A stretch of DNA of 64,000 nt, from positions 1 to 64,000 of the forward strand of contig JAURZI010000063.1 in NCBI GenBank assembly GCA_030653435.1, in the 5' to 3' direction. Under the pieces are notes generated by a model. It made no database searches and was not told the DNA's origin. It saw only the letters and a program-made list of their open reading frames with translations. Position 1 is the first letter of the stretch; each line of letters opens with the position of its first letter. The DNA comes from Methylovulum sp. Lineage in GTDB: Bacteria > Pseudomonadota > Gammaproteobacteria > Methylococcales > Methylomonadaceae. Positions 10,292-20,200 of the stretch are shown in pieces. Made by a program: the position numbers and the translations under genes.

Positions 10292-11338
10292 ATGATGAAT
10301 AAAAATGTACAGATACTGGGCTCTGTTGTATTAGGCTTGATGGTTAACCTGCCGATGTCAACGGCTAATGCCAGCTCATTCTCATTTGGCCTGTGGGGCG
10401 ACATGCCTTATGCCAAAAATGGCGATGGTCTTAAAACTGAAGAAAAAATGACCCGTTTGGTTGATGACATGAACGCATCAAAGCTGGCCTTTACGGTATT
10501 TGATGGCGACACCAAAGATGGTAGCTCGTTATGCACGGATAGCGCACTGGGACAAGAATCCATCGATTTCTTTAATACTGTTAAAGCGCCAACGGTTTAT
10601 ATCTTGGGCGACAACGAATGGACCGATTGCCACCGTATTAATAACGGCAGCTATAACGGATTGGAGCGCCTTGACTATCTTCGCCAAACCATGTTTGTTG
10701 ACGAGTTCAGTTTCGGCCAAACTAAAATGAAATTGCACCGTCAAGGTCCTGCGAAAGGCTTGTACTCGGAAAATTCACGTTGGGCGCATGGCGGCGTGGT
10801 TTTCGTGGGCCTGAACGTGCCGGGCAGCAACAACAATAAAGTCAACGACGGTGAGTGCACCACATCAAAAACCCTCCGCACCCAAGCAGAATGTGATGCT
10901 GATAATGCAGAATATCTGGCGCGCGATGCGGCCAATATTTCGTTTTTGCGCGAATCTTTCCAAGTCGCCAAAAACCGCAATGCCGCCGGCTTGATGGTTG
11001 TTATGCAAGCTGATCCCGTTTTTGACTTGCCAGAAACAGAAACAGTCAACGAAAGGACGTCAGTGGTTGATGGCCTGCCACCACATGAAGGATACGATGC
11101 TTTTTTGGCGGCATTGACCGAAGAAACCAAAGCGTTTAGCGGCCAAGTGGTTTTGGTACATGGCGACACGCATTTTTACAAAGTCGATAAGCCACTGGTT
11201 ACTCAAGCGGATCTCGTTAAAAACTTTACCCGCGTTGAAACTTTCGGCAGCCCGAATTTGCATTGGATCAAAGTATTCGTTAATACCAAAAATCCTAACG
11301 TGTTCACGTTCCAACCGATGATAGTCCCAGGAAACTAA
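10292..11338 (+). CDS. Secreted calcineurin-like metallophosphoesterase
   Basis: The ATG at 10292 (or 10295) gives about 348 residues starting with a signal peptide (NKNVQILGSVVLGLMVNLPMSTANA). Metal-binding motifs of the calcineurin-type fold can be read in order: LWGDMPY, FDGDTKDG, YILGDNEWTDC and VHGDTHFY. These match the D-x-H/GDxxD/GNH(D/E)/GH set with substitutions, including GDNE in place of GNHD. Several cysteines (SSLCTD, WTDCHR, GECTT, AECDAD) suggest disulfides. It probably hydrolyses a phosphate ester in the periplasm; the substrate is unknown. It stands alone, with a hairpin at 11401 after its stop. Confidence 0.75.
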   Translation: MMNKNVQILGSVVLGLMVNLPMSTANASSFSFGLWGDMPYAKNGDGLKTEEKMTRLVDDMNASKLAFTVFDGDTKDGSSLCTDSALGQESIDFFNTVKAPTVYILGDNEWTDCHRINNGSYNGLERLDYLRQTMFVDEFSFGQTKMKLHRQGPAKGLYSENSRWAHGGVVFVGLNVPGSNNNKVNDGECTTSKTLRTQAECDADNAEYLARDAANISFLRESFQVAKNRNAAGLMVVMQADPVFDLPETETVNERTSVVDGLPPHEGYDAFLAALTEETKAFSGQVVLVHGDTHFYKVDKPLVTQADLVKNFTRVETFGSPNLHWIKVFVNTKNPNVFTFQPMIVPGN

Positions 11339-11400
11339 ATATTTCTGTCTGACAGCAAAGCCAGGGCGCACGGCAACCGTGCACCCATAGCCTGAAAGAA

Positions 11401-11421
11401 GCGCCGCACACCTTGCGGCGC
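11401..11421. terminator. Perfect GC hairpin after the phosphoesterase gene
   Basis: GCGCCGCA and TGCGGCGC form an 8-bp perfect stem with a 5-nt loop, 63 nt after the stop. No T-run follows on the plus strand. On the minus strand it is followed by TTCTTTC. It is plausible as a weak or bidirectional terminator. Confidence 0.45.
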
Positions 11422-12018
11422 TTCAACATCTGCCATCCGCATAGTGATTTTGTTGGCCAATTATGCAGCAGACTATCTCCGGTTTACGGTTGTTATGCTT
11501 TATGTACGCATTGCGTATCTAAAGGGCCTAACTATGGCCGATCAGAGCATAGCTGCGGCATTCCGGTATTAGTCCAGCCCCTGAGCCTCGCCGGGTCGAC
11601 CAACACCACCAAGGCTTGTTCCTGCATACGCCATAGCACGATGACTTTTGTGCCTATGAAGAATCTTCTCCTCATGAATACTCAAATCTTCATAAAGAAT
11701 CTTCTATTGATAGCTTGTCCCGCTTAATGTATCTTCGTGCCCAGGACGTCAACCGCCAGATCCGTTTCAACACTTGCCTATGCCGCCAAGATCCCCGGTT
11801 TTTCGGTGTTTCTGACCTTGCCTTGTCGAATTAACAACAACGCTAGGTGATCGGCAATCTTCTTTCGTCGTCCTGATGGCATGCCTATAAATATCGCAAT
11901 TATTTTACTGCCGCCCACCTGTCGGGGAAGGCGGAACCCTGCGGTAACAACCTGAAAAGTTGCGAAACAGACAATTTTCCAATCATACTGGATGTTAAAG
12001 CATCCAAAGGATATAAAA
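11422..12018. other. Intergenic region with no supportable gene
   Basis: About 600 bp lie upstream of the second sulfatase. Short frames occur on both strands. A minus-strand stretch near 11575-11645 reads VIVLWRMQEQALVVLVDPARLRGW, which looks protein-like but has stops nearby, so it may be a decayed gene. AAAGGA at 12006-12011 is the ribosome site of the next gene. Confidence 0.4.
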
Positions 12019-14217
12019 ATGCTACGCGATGACAAAAAACACGCACAAGGGCTAGCGGCTGCGGCGAGAGGGGAAGACGCCCGGAACAACTTACGGAAAT
12101 GGTGGGGCGGCATGTTGGCTGTTGCCTGTGTCTGTGTTGCCGCTAATGTCCCGGCGGCGGTTAAACCCAATATCCTGTTCATCGTCATGGACGATATCGG
12201 CGTAGACCAGATGAAAGTGTTTGGCTACGGCGGCGCTACGCCTGCGAACACGCCGAATATCGATGCAGTCGCCCATGCCGGTGTCCGCTTCGGCAATGCC
12301 TGGACGATGCCGACCTGTTCGCCTAGCCGCGCGACTTTTTTCCAGGGACGTTACCCGTTCCGCACCCATGTCTTTAACGCCATCGTCTCGCTGGATTTGG
12401 CCAACTCGCAGGTATCGCCTTTTGAGACTACAACGCCGAAAATTTTAAAACGGCAAGGTTACCGCAATGGCGTTTTCGGAAAAATGCACTTGTCCGGCTC
12501 AGACCTTAATCCCGCCAACAACCCGTTGGGCGATCAAGTCATGCACGATTTGGGCTGGGATTATTTTACCGGTTACCTGGACGGCGGGCCTTATCCTATC
12601 GATACGACGGCGGGCGGGGTCGGCGCGGCTGGAACCTACCAATGCGGGTTTGTAGCAAATAAAACCGATGATCCCGGCAATGGCGCTGATACCGGCGCTT
12701 GTTACCGGGCTGACGATAGCTGTGGAGAAATATCGACGGCTACCGCCGCGACGCCGGGGCGGGCCTGTCTGGAAAAAGGCGGGATTTTTGTGCCCAATCA
12801 GGCTTGCCAGTCGCCGCGTCCCGACAATCTCGATTTTAGCAAACAAAACGGCTATTACACGGGCTCATGGGTGATTAATAACAAGAATGGTGCAACGCAA
12901 ACCCTGCCCGCATCCAGTGTTAAAACTCGTGGTTACCGGACTGTTCTGGAAACCGATCTGGCGGTGGACTGGATAAAAAAACAGCCTGTTGACCAACCCT
13001 GGATGACCAGCGTTGGTTATTCAGCCGCCCATACGCCATTACAGCCGCCACCGATGGCATTATTGCCTGCGGGTTCCACGCAGACGGGGGCTTATAATTG
13101 CACCGACACTAGGCAAAATCGTATCCTGACCAACCAGACCATAGAAGCGATGGATCATGAAATCGGCCGTTTGTTGGTCGAGACCGGCATCGCCGGTTAT
13201 AAAGCCGACGGTAGCCTGGATTATCAGCCTGAGAGCAGCAACACTGTCGTTATTATCGTCGGCGACAACGGCACTTATGCGCCCAGCGTCAAAGCACCGT
13301 TCAATCCGCAGCGATCCAAGGGCTTCCCTTACCAGACCGGAGTCTGGGTACCGCTGATTGTCGCAGGACCGATGGTTAACACGCCCGACCGCACCGTCAC
13401 GCACATGGTCAATTCAGTGGATTTGTTCCAGTTGTTTGGTGAGTTGGCGGGTGTCAATGTCCATGATGTCGTGCCCAAATCGCATACCTTGGATGCCAAG
13501 GCTATGCTGCCGTACTTGCTGACAACGGATGCAAAAAGCATACGCACGACCAATTACACCGAAATGGGCGCCAATATTGCTACTGCAGGGGTCGCCCCGC
13601 CGCCTTGTGTGATTCCGGCGGTCAATAGCTGTGTGCAGGTTTTTCCGCAAAAAGGGGTTTGTGAGGATCAGGGCGGTGTCTGGTATGGCGCTAACGGTGT
13701 TGCCGGTACGGAAGGCTTAAGTTCATGCTGCGCCGTCAACGATTACCTCAAGGCTAACGGCCAGCCGGAAGTCCAGTTATTGGCCAGCTCGCAGAAAGCC
13801 ATACGCAATAATAATTTTAAGCTCGTGCAGCTGGCCCGTTTCAATTGTGAAACCAACCAGACGGATACGGTTAACGAGTTTTACCGTATCAACGAAGCGG
13901 TGCCGGTACCCAAGCTGGACAATGCCAACGCCGAGTTGTTGCAACAGCCGCAGTTGACGCCGGTACAGCAGCGTAATTACCAATCTTTATTGGCGGAACT
14001 TGAGGGTTTGCAAAATACTGCGGTCAGCTGTCCTGGTGACGGCAACCTGGATTTGGTCGTCAACAACAAGGATCTCGAAAACTGGCAAACTTTCAGTACC
14101 TCGAACGGCGGTCATTCCAGTTGGTACGATTTTAACCTTGACGGCCTCACTAACGAAGATGACCGCTTGATTATCGAGCAGAACTTCGGCAAAAAATGTA
14201 AGGCTTCAGGGTTATGA
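12019..14217 (+). CDS. Secreted sulfatase with dockerin-like C-terminal calcium repeats
   Basis: The ATG at 12019 (ribosome site AAAGGA 7-8 nt upstream) gives 732 residues. A hydrophobic export segment (MLAVACVCVAANVPAA) follows a long charged N-terminus. The sulfatase signature is intact: NILFIVMDDIG for metal binding and TCSPSRATFFQGR with Cys100 in CxPSR for formylglycine. GKMHLSG and VGDNGTYAP continue the fold. Cysteine-rich inserts (about 210-265 and 520-570) are unusual. The last 60 residues carry two EF-hand-like loops, PGDGNLDLVVNNKDLENW and DFNLDGLTNEDDRLI, the pattern of type I dockerin calcium repeats, bracketed by cysteines. Such a tail could anchor the enzyme or fold on calcium outside the cell. 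The substrate is unknown. Confidence 0.88.
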   Translation: MLRDDKKHAQGLAAAARGEDARNNLRKWWGGMLAVACVCVAANVPAAVKPNILFIVMDDIGVDQMKVFGYGGATPANTPNIDAVAHAGVRFGNAWTMPTCSPSRATFFQGRYPFRTHVFNAIVSLDLANSQVSPFETTTPKILKRQGYRNGVFGKMHLSGSDLNPANNPLGDQVMHDLGWDYFTGYLDGGPYPIDTTAGGVGAAGTYQCGFVANKTDDPGNGADTGACYRADDSCGEISTATAATPGRACLEKGGIFVPNQACQSPRPDNLDFSKQNGYYTGSWVINNKNGATQTLPASSVKTRGYRTVLETDLAVDWIKKQPVDQPWMTSVGYSAAHTPLQPPPMALLPAGSTQTGAYNCTDTRQNRILTNQTIEAMDHEIGRLLVETGIAGYKADGSLDYQPESSNTVVIIVGDNGTYAPSVKAPFNPQRSKGFPYQTGVWVPLIVAGPMVNTPDRTVTHMVNSVDLFQLFGELAGVNVHDVVPKSHTLDAKAMLPYLLTTDAKSIRTTNYTEMGANIATAGVAPPPCVIPAVNSCVQVFPQKGVCEDQGGVWYGANGVAGTEGLSSCCAVNDYLKANGQPEVQLLASSQKAIRNNNFKLVQLARFNCETNQTDTVNEFYRINEAVPVPKLDNANAELLQQPQLTPVQQRNYQSLLAELEGLQNTAVSCPGDGNLDLVVNNKDLENWQTFSTSNGGHSSWYDFNLDGLTNEDDRLIIEQNFGKKCKASGL

Positions 14218-14391
14218 ACAACGGGTTTTGCACGATGGCCTGGGCGGTCTTGTCCTGATCGGCAATGAAGTTACGCTACGGCGTTTTGCGTAGTGATATA
14301 AAATATGTCCAGATAGCGCTACTGTTAAAGGTAGCGCAGTGGACGATTTTTATACCCTGCACCCATACGATCATAAATAACTGGAACTTAT

Positions 14392-16836
14392 ATGGCTACC
14401 TGGCTAGACACCTGTCAACAACAACTCGCCCGTTTGGAAAAAACTTCAGTATTGGCCGATAAACTGGTGACCTTGTGCAACAAAACCGAAGTCGATATTG
14501 CGCCTGAATTAGTGCAAAAACTCAATGCCGAGCATCCGCGCTTAAACCAGCAATTGGAGCGTTTACGCGCCAACCGTTTTGAGGTTGCCGTGATCGGTCT
14601 GGAAAAAGCGGGTAAAAGCGCCTTGCTGAATGCGTGGTTGGGCCAGGAAATCCTGCCTTCGGCGCGGGAGCGCTGTACCTTCACCAGCACCGAAATCTGG
14701 TCGGCGCAAACGGAGCAGGACCAATCGCTGTCTATCCAATATTACAGTAAGGAAGAAATCAGCAAACTGCAGCATCAGCGTCGTGATGCTCTCGCCAGCG
14801 CCCTGCTGAGCGACAAGGAGAAAAAAGAAATCCAGGAAGATTACGAGGATACCGAAAAAAACCTGTCGGCGATCTACGAATTTTCGCGGCAAAAAAACGG
14901 TTTCACGCAAGCCTTCATCGACATCAGCGAAATCAACGAACATCTGCAATCGGCGATTTTTAAAAACCGCGCCCAGTCGTTGGCGATCAAACGCATCCAG
15001 CTCAAGACCGTGCGCTTGCGTAGCGACCGGGACATTATTTTCCATGATGTGCCGGGTTTTAATTCCGGCATACTGATGCACGCCGAACAGGCGATAGATC
15101 GGTTAAAAAACTGCGACGCAATCATCTACGCCAAGGAAATGAAGCAGCCCTCGATCACCGGCCCGGAAAAAGACATGCTGCTGGTCGCGGATGCCGAAGA
15201 TCCCAGCATCCGCGTATCGGACAAGATCTTTGTCGTGCTGACCCAAGCCGATGCCTTGGATGACCAGATCGACTTTAAGGACACTTACGAGAAGCACAAG
15301 AATTACTGGCCAACCGTACCAGAACGGCGCTTGATTCCGGTTTGCGCCCGTTCGCATCTGGTCGAGTTCGGCATCCCGTCGGAAGATACGCTCAGGCGCT
15401 CCAAAAGCGCTGACGATAAACTCAAGTTGAAAAAAATCGGCATTACCGACGGCATGCCGTTATTAAAAGACGCGGTCAATTTTTACATCGACCATGAACG
15501 TGCCGAGGTATTAAAAAAGCGCTGTGATGCACTGGTTGGCAATATGCGCCATTATGCCGGTGAAATTCTGATGAAGCTGGAGCCTATCTACGGCAGTACC
15601 GTGATCAGCGAGAGCCAGGAAGACGATTTGTTGGGCAAGGAATTCAACCAATGGTGGGGCCGTGAATGGCAACGCATCAAGAAAGATTTCGATGTCTGGT
15701 ATGCGGAAAGCATACAGGGACGCAAAGAAGCCGATGCCCTGGGCGCGGAACACGAAGAGCTGGCGGCCCTGCATGCGGCTTACGACCAAAAAATAGAATT
15801 GTTGCTGACGCATTTGAGCACGGCGCAGCCGGAGGAGTTAAAACGGATTTATACCGCCGGCGGCACGATGTCGATGCCGGATGCGCGTGAAGGCAATTAC
15901 AAAATTCGCGAAGAGTTGTTTCGGGAGATCCAGCAAAAATTTGAAACCGAGATGACCGACCAATTAGCCCAGGCTTTGCAGGCGTTGATCGACCAAATTG
16001 TCAACAAAACTCAGGAATTATTGTGGGATACCGAGGATGTGCGTAAAAACCTGCTGCATTCGCATATTGACGAAGGCATAGAGCAGGCGCGTATCCGCCA
16101 CGGTTTTCAGGTGTTATTTTTGCGCTTTGGCCGCGTTGCCGTCGAAGTGTTCATCGCCAAGCCCTTGCAGGCGCGGGAACGCTTATTGAACGAGCGCGCC
16201 GCCGAAATCAAGACCTTGGAAGCGTTTTATCAGGGCATGGATAAGGAGAAATTCCAACAGGAAGGTCGTTTAACCCATTATTTGCGCTATGGTTTATGGG
16301 AAAAAGCCCTTGGCGGCATCCCGGCGCTGGTCGGCAAAACCGCCAGGGCCGCCGTTAAAGCCGCGAATACCCAAGATATGGCCGAAGTGGCTGCCGCCGA
16401 AGTCGCGGCAACGGCGAGCCGGAGCAGCCGGACGGCTAAGGCGGTTATTATCCAAGACGTGCAGGATGCGGTCGGCATGGTTAAAAAAGATCCGGACGAG
16501 TCGGTGAAATACGTGGAACCCGTCAATTTCGAACAAGTAGTCGAAGAAATTAATGGCGATTTGGCGGCGTTGCAGGATTATTTAAAGAACAGCGTGTTTT
16601 ATGCCGCCGGGTTTATTACCTATTGCAACCAGGAACTGGAGCGTATCCGCAACCGCTTTAAGGAAATGGAAGATAATGAACGCCAATGGATAGGGCTGAT
16701 ACGCACCGCGGTAAAATACGAACGCAACCCTAAAATCCCTTATAACATCGCCCATTCCAAACGTGATTTCCGCATGCGTAGAGAGATTGCGCGTGAGATC
16801 AAAGAAGTTCGGGAAAGTTATGGACAGGTGCATTAA
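14392..16836 (+). CDS. Dynamin-like GTPase
   Basis: The protein has 814 residues. The G1 P-loop is GLEKAGKS (69-76). Thr residues in CTFTSTE (about 93-99) fit the switch I region. DVPGF (about 219) is G3. VVLTQAD (about 280) is a variant G4. Long helical stretches follow (EKKEIQEDYEDTEKN, EELAALHAAYDQK), as in the stalk of dynamin-family proteins, with a possible amphipathic or hydrophobic paddle near VLFLRFGRVAVEVFIAKP (about 575-595). Bacterial dynamin-like proteins remodel or protect membranes, and some act in phage defence. No partner GTPase or other defence gene is adjacent, so the role here is unknown. Confidence 0.8.
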   Translation: MATWLDTCQQQLARLEKTSVLADKLVTLCNKTEVDIAPELVQKLNAEHPRLNQQLERLRANRFEVAVIGLEKAGKSALLNAWLGQEILPSARERCTFTSTEIWSAQTEQDQSLSIQYYSKEEISKLQHQRRDALASALLSDKEKKEIQEDYEDTEKNLSAIYEFSRQKNGFTQAFIDISEINEHLQSAIFKNRAQSLAIKRIQLKTVRLRSDRDIIFHDVPGFNSGILMHAEQAIDRLKNCDAIIYAKEMKQPSITGPEKDMLLVADAEDPSIRVSDKIFVVLTQADALDDQIDFKDTYEKHKNYWPTVPERRLIPVCARSHLVEFGIPSEDTLRRSKSADDKLKLKKIGITDGMPLLKDAVNFYIDHERAEVLKKRCDALVGNMRHYAGEILMKLEPIYGSTVISESQEDDLLGKEFNQWWGREWQRIKKDFDVWYAESIQGRKEADALGAEHEELAALHAAYDQKIELLLTHLSTAQPEELKRIYTAGGTMSMPDAREGNYKIREELFREIQQKFETEMTDQLAQALQALIDQIVNKTQELLWDTEDVRKNLLHSHIDEGIEQARIRHGFQVLFLRFGRVAVEVFIAKPLQARERLLNERAAEIKTLEAFYQGMDKEKFQQEGRLTHYLRYGLWEKALGGIPALVGKTARAAVKAANTQDMAEVAAAEVAATASRSSRTAKAVIIQDVQDAVGMVKKDPDESVKYVEPVNFEQVVEEINGDLAALQDYLKNSVFYAAGFITYCNQELERIRNRFKEMEDNERQWIGLIRTAVKYERNPKIPYNIAHSKRDFRMRREIAREIKEVRESYGQVH

Positions 16837-17238
16837 TGAGTGGCGTGCGATACGGCATCCTACTCCCATTTGATCGATAAAACGCAACCGGTAACGCCTA
16901 CCGTCACACGAAACGTAGGGCGCGCCGCGCGCGCCTTTTTCGGTACCGAGCCGCCGATGGCGCGCGCAGCGCGCCCTACTGTGGGAAAAGACTGAATAAT
17001 AAAGCATACGATTTTTCACGCAGACGGGAGTAAGCGAGGCTAACAAAGGGCGGCCTCTTTTCCCTAATCTTCATAGGTTTTTCCGGCTGGATTTGTTGCT
17101 TATCTGTTAAAATGTCATTAAAAATAACTATCTTAAGCACTTTTATCAGACACTCCTTACCTGCTTGATTACCTCCATACTCTGAAATACAGGAGTTTCG
17201 GGTCTGGCAGTATGGCAAACCCATACAGGTAAATCTTT
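16837..17238. other. Intergenic region containing a REP-like element and the next gene's promoter
   Basis: About 400 bp without a supportable gene. It holds the palindromic repeat at 16915-16980 and the leader of the ETR1-like gene. Confidence 0.5.
16915..16980. repeat. REP-like palindromic intergenic repeat, family 1
   Basis: Arms GTAGGGCGCGCCGCGCGCGCC and GGCGCGCGCAGCGCGCCCTAC are near-perfect inverted copies. This is the cleanest copy of the family also found at 5661 and 21891. A loop of about 20 nt separates the arms. Confidence 0.8.
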
Positions 17239-20200
17239 ATGCAAGACGCAATTGATTTTCTATTCGGTACTGAAGGCATGATGCCGCACGGCTATTGTTT
17301 TCTATGGAACCCTTCCTTGCTATGGCTGTTGGTCATATCAAATTCAGTGACGGCGCTGTCTTATTTTTCCATTCCTTTGGCCTTAGGCTTTTTTGCTTAC
17401 AAACGCAAAGACATTAATTTTAAATGGATGCTGCTATTATTCAGTGTCTTTATTTTTGCCTGCGGTATCACACATGTCTTATCGGTCGTCACTATCTGGA
17501 CCCCGGTCTACGGTTTGAATGGCTTGGCCGAGGCCTTTACGGCGCTAGTCTCGGTGGCAACTGCGGTGCTGTTATGGCCGCTGATCCCCAAAGCTTTACG
17601 GATCCCCAGCCCGTCCAGTTTAATGCGGGCGAATGCCCGGCTTGAAGAAGAGATCCTTTACCATAAAGCCACCAAGGCGCAATTAAGCCAGCTCAACACG
17701 GAATTGGACAGGCTGGTTGACGTTAGAACCCAGGAATTGCAGGCGAGTGAGTTCCGCTGGAAATATGCCATCGAAGGCTCCGGTGACGGTCTTTGGGACT
17801 GGAATATGATTGACAGCACGGTATTTTTTACGAAGCGCTGGAAGGAAATGCTCGGCTTTAGCGAAGATGAGATCGGCAATGGCCTGGAGGAATGGGAACA
17901 GCGCATCCACGCTGAGGATAAGGCGCGCACCTTCGCTATCGTACAGGATTATCTCGACGGCAAGATCCCGGTTTATGTTTGCGAACACCGTGTCCGCTGC
18001 AAAGATGGCGGTTATAAATGGATCCTCGACCGCGGCATCGTCGTTAGCCGTAGCGAGGACGGCAAGCCCTTGCGGATGATCGGTACGCATACCGACATCA
18101 CCGAGCGCAAGTTGGCGGAACAAAAAAACCAACAACTGGGCAATATCCTCGAACAGTCGATCAATGAAATTTATATCATCAACAGTAAAACGCTAAAGTT
18201 TGAACATGTTAACCAGGGGGCAATCAGCAACTTGGGTTATAGTCTGGACGAGCTTAAGCACATGACGCCGACAGACATTAAGCCAGAGCTGGAACTTGGA
18301 GTATTCAGGGATCTTATCAAGCCGTTATTGGCCGGCGAACAAAACCAATTAAGGTTTGACGCTATCCATCAGCGCAAAGATGGCACACGTTATCCGGTTG
18401 AGGTCTGCTTGCAAATATATCACAACGACCCCGATTACCTGGTCACGATCTGCCTGGATATTAGCCAGCGTAAAGAGATGGAACGCAGCTTGGTGGATGA
18501 ACGTAATTTATTGTCCAATTTGATTGATAACATTCCCGACCATATTTTTTATAAAAATACCGCAGGCGAGTATGTGATGTGCAATAAAACCGTCTCTAGC
18601 CATTTTGAGGAATCCGTTGGAAGCATCATAGGCCGTAATGATTTTGATCTTTTTGCCCCGGAATTGGCCCGGCTTTTCAGGCGGCAGGATGCTGATTTGC
18701 TCGCCCAGGACCAAGCTTGCGTCAACAAGGAGACAATCAGCTTTCCTAATGGCAAACAGGCTGTGTTGGAAACCTTCAAAACGCCACTTAAAGATAGTGA
18801 TGGCAACGTATTGGGCTTGATCGGCATCAGTCGTGATGTTACCCAGCGTAAAGCGCATGAAGAAAAAATCAGCCGCCTGAGCAATTTCTACGCCTGTCTG
18901 AGTAAAATTAACCATGCCATAGTGCATATCAATAACCAGAAAGAATTGTTTGCTACCGTGTGTGCGGTCACAGCCAGCCTGCAGCATGTCAAACTGGCCT
19001 GGATTGGTCAGCCTGACCCCTTATCGCGTTTCCTTATTCCTGTCTCTGTCGCGGGTGAAACCCAGGAATATCTGACGGGCCTAGTCGTTTCGGTTGACCC
19101 TGACGTACCGGAAGGTCGAGGCTCTATGGGTATTGCCTATCGTGAAAACCGCATTGTAACCGTCAATGATTTTCAGGCCGAGGTCGGCACAACGCCCTTA
19201 CGCGCAGAAGCCGACAGCCGTGTTGTTTGGGGGGCGAGTTGCTCCGTTCCCATTTTGCTAAATCAGCAGCCTTATGCGGTGCTTAATGTGTACAGCAACG
19301 AAAAAGATTTTTTTGACGCGGCAGTGCTGAATTTAATGGCAGAGTTAAGCCGTGACTTATCATTCGCGCTGGATTCTTATGCCCATGAGGCGGCGCGCCG
19401 TTTTGCCGAAGAGCAACTGGAGCTATCCGCCAAGGTGTTTCGTCAAAGCCACGAAGCCATTATCATCACCGACAAAGACAATAACATCGTGTCGGTCAAC
19501 CGGGCGTTCACCAACATCACCGGCTATCAGGAACAAGAGGTCATAGGCAAAAAACCGAAGATTCTGTCCGCAGGTCGGCAGGATAGGGAATTCTACCGTG
19601 TGTTGTGGGACGCCCTGCTTAAAAACAATTTTTGGCAAGGCGAACTATGGAACCGGCATAAAAACGGCACGGTTTACCCTGAATGGTTAACCATTAGCGT
19701 GGTGCGCGATGAAGCCAACGAGATCGTCCATTATATAGCGACATTCACCGACATTACGCTGCATAAGGCGGCGGAACAAAAGATTGAACATTTGGCCCAT
19801 TACGACGTATTGACCAATCTGCCTAATCGTCTCTTGCTCAAATCGCGGGTGGATTATGAATTGATTGTCGCGGAACGCTATGAAAAAACCTTTGCCTTGT
19901 TATTCATTGATTTGGATCACTTTAAAAACATCAATGATTCTTTGGGGCATTCCATCGGCGACCAGGTGCTGGTGGCTGTGGCTGAGCGCTTGCTTGCCTG
20001 CGTCCGTGAAGAAGATACCGTGGCGCGCTTGGGCGGTGATGAATTTAATATCCTGCTCGCTGACGGCAATGGGAATGCGGCGGCCCTGGTCGCCAACAAA
20101 GTGATAACGGCATTGAGCGCGCCCATTCTTTACCAACAGTATCAGTTGTACATCACCGCGTCGATAGGCATAGGCATTTATCCCGACAATGGCGATAGTT

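Noticed and set aside
11413-11727. 104-codon plus-strand frame after the phosphoesterase
   Set aside because: It starts inside a hairpin, has cysteine-rich odd composition and no ribosome site.
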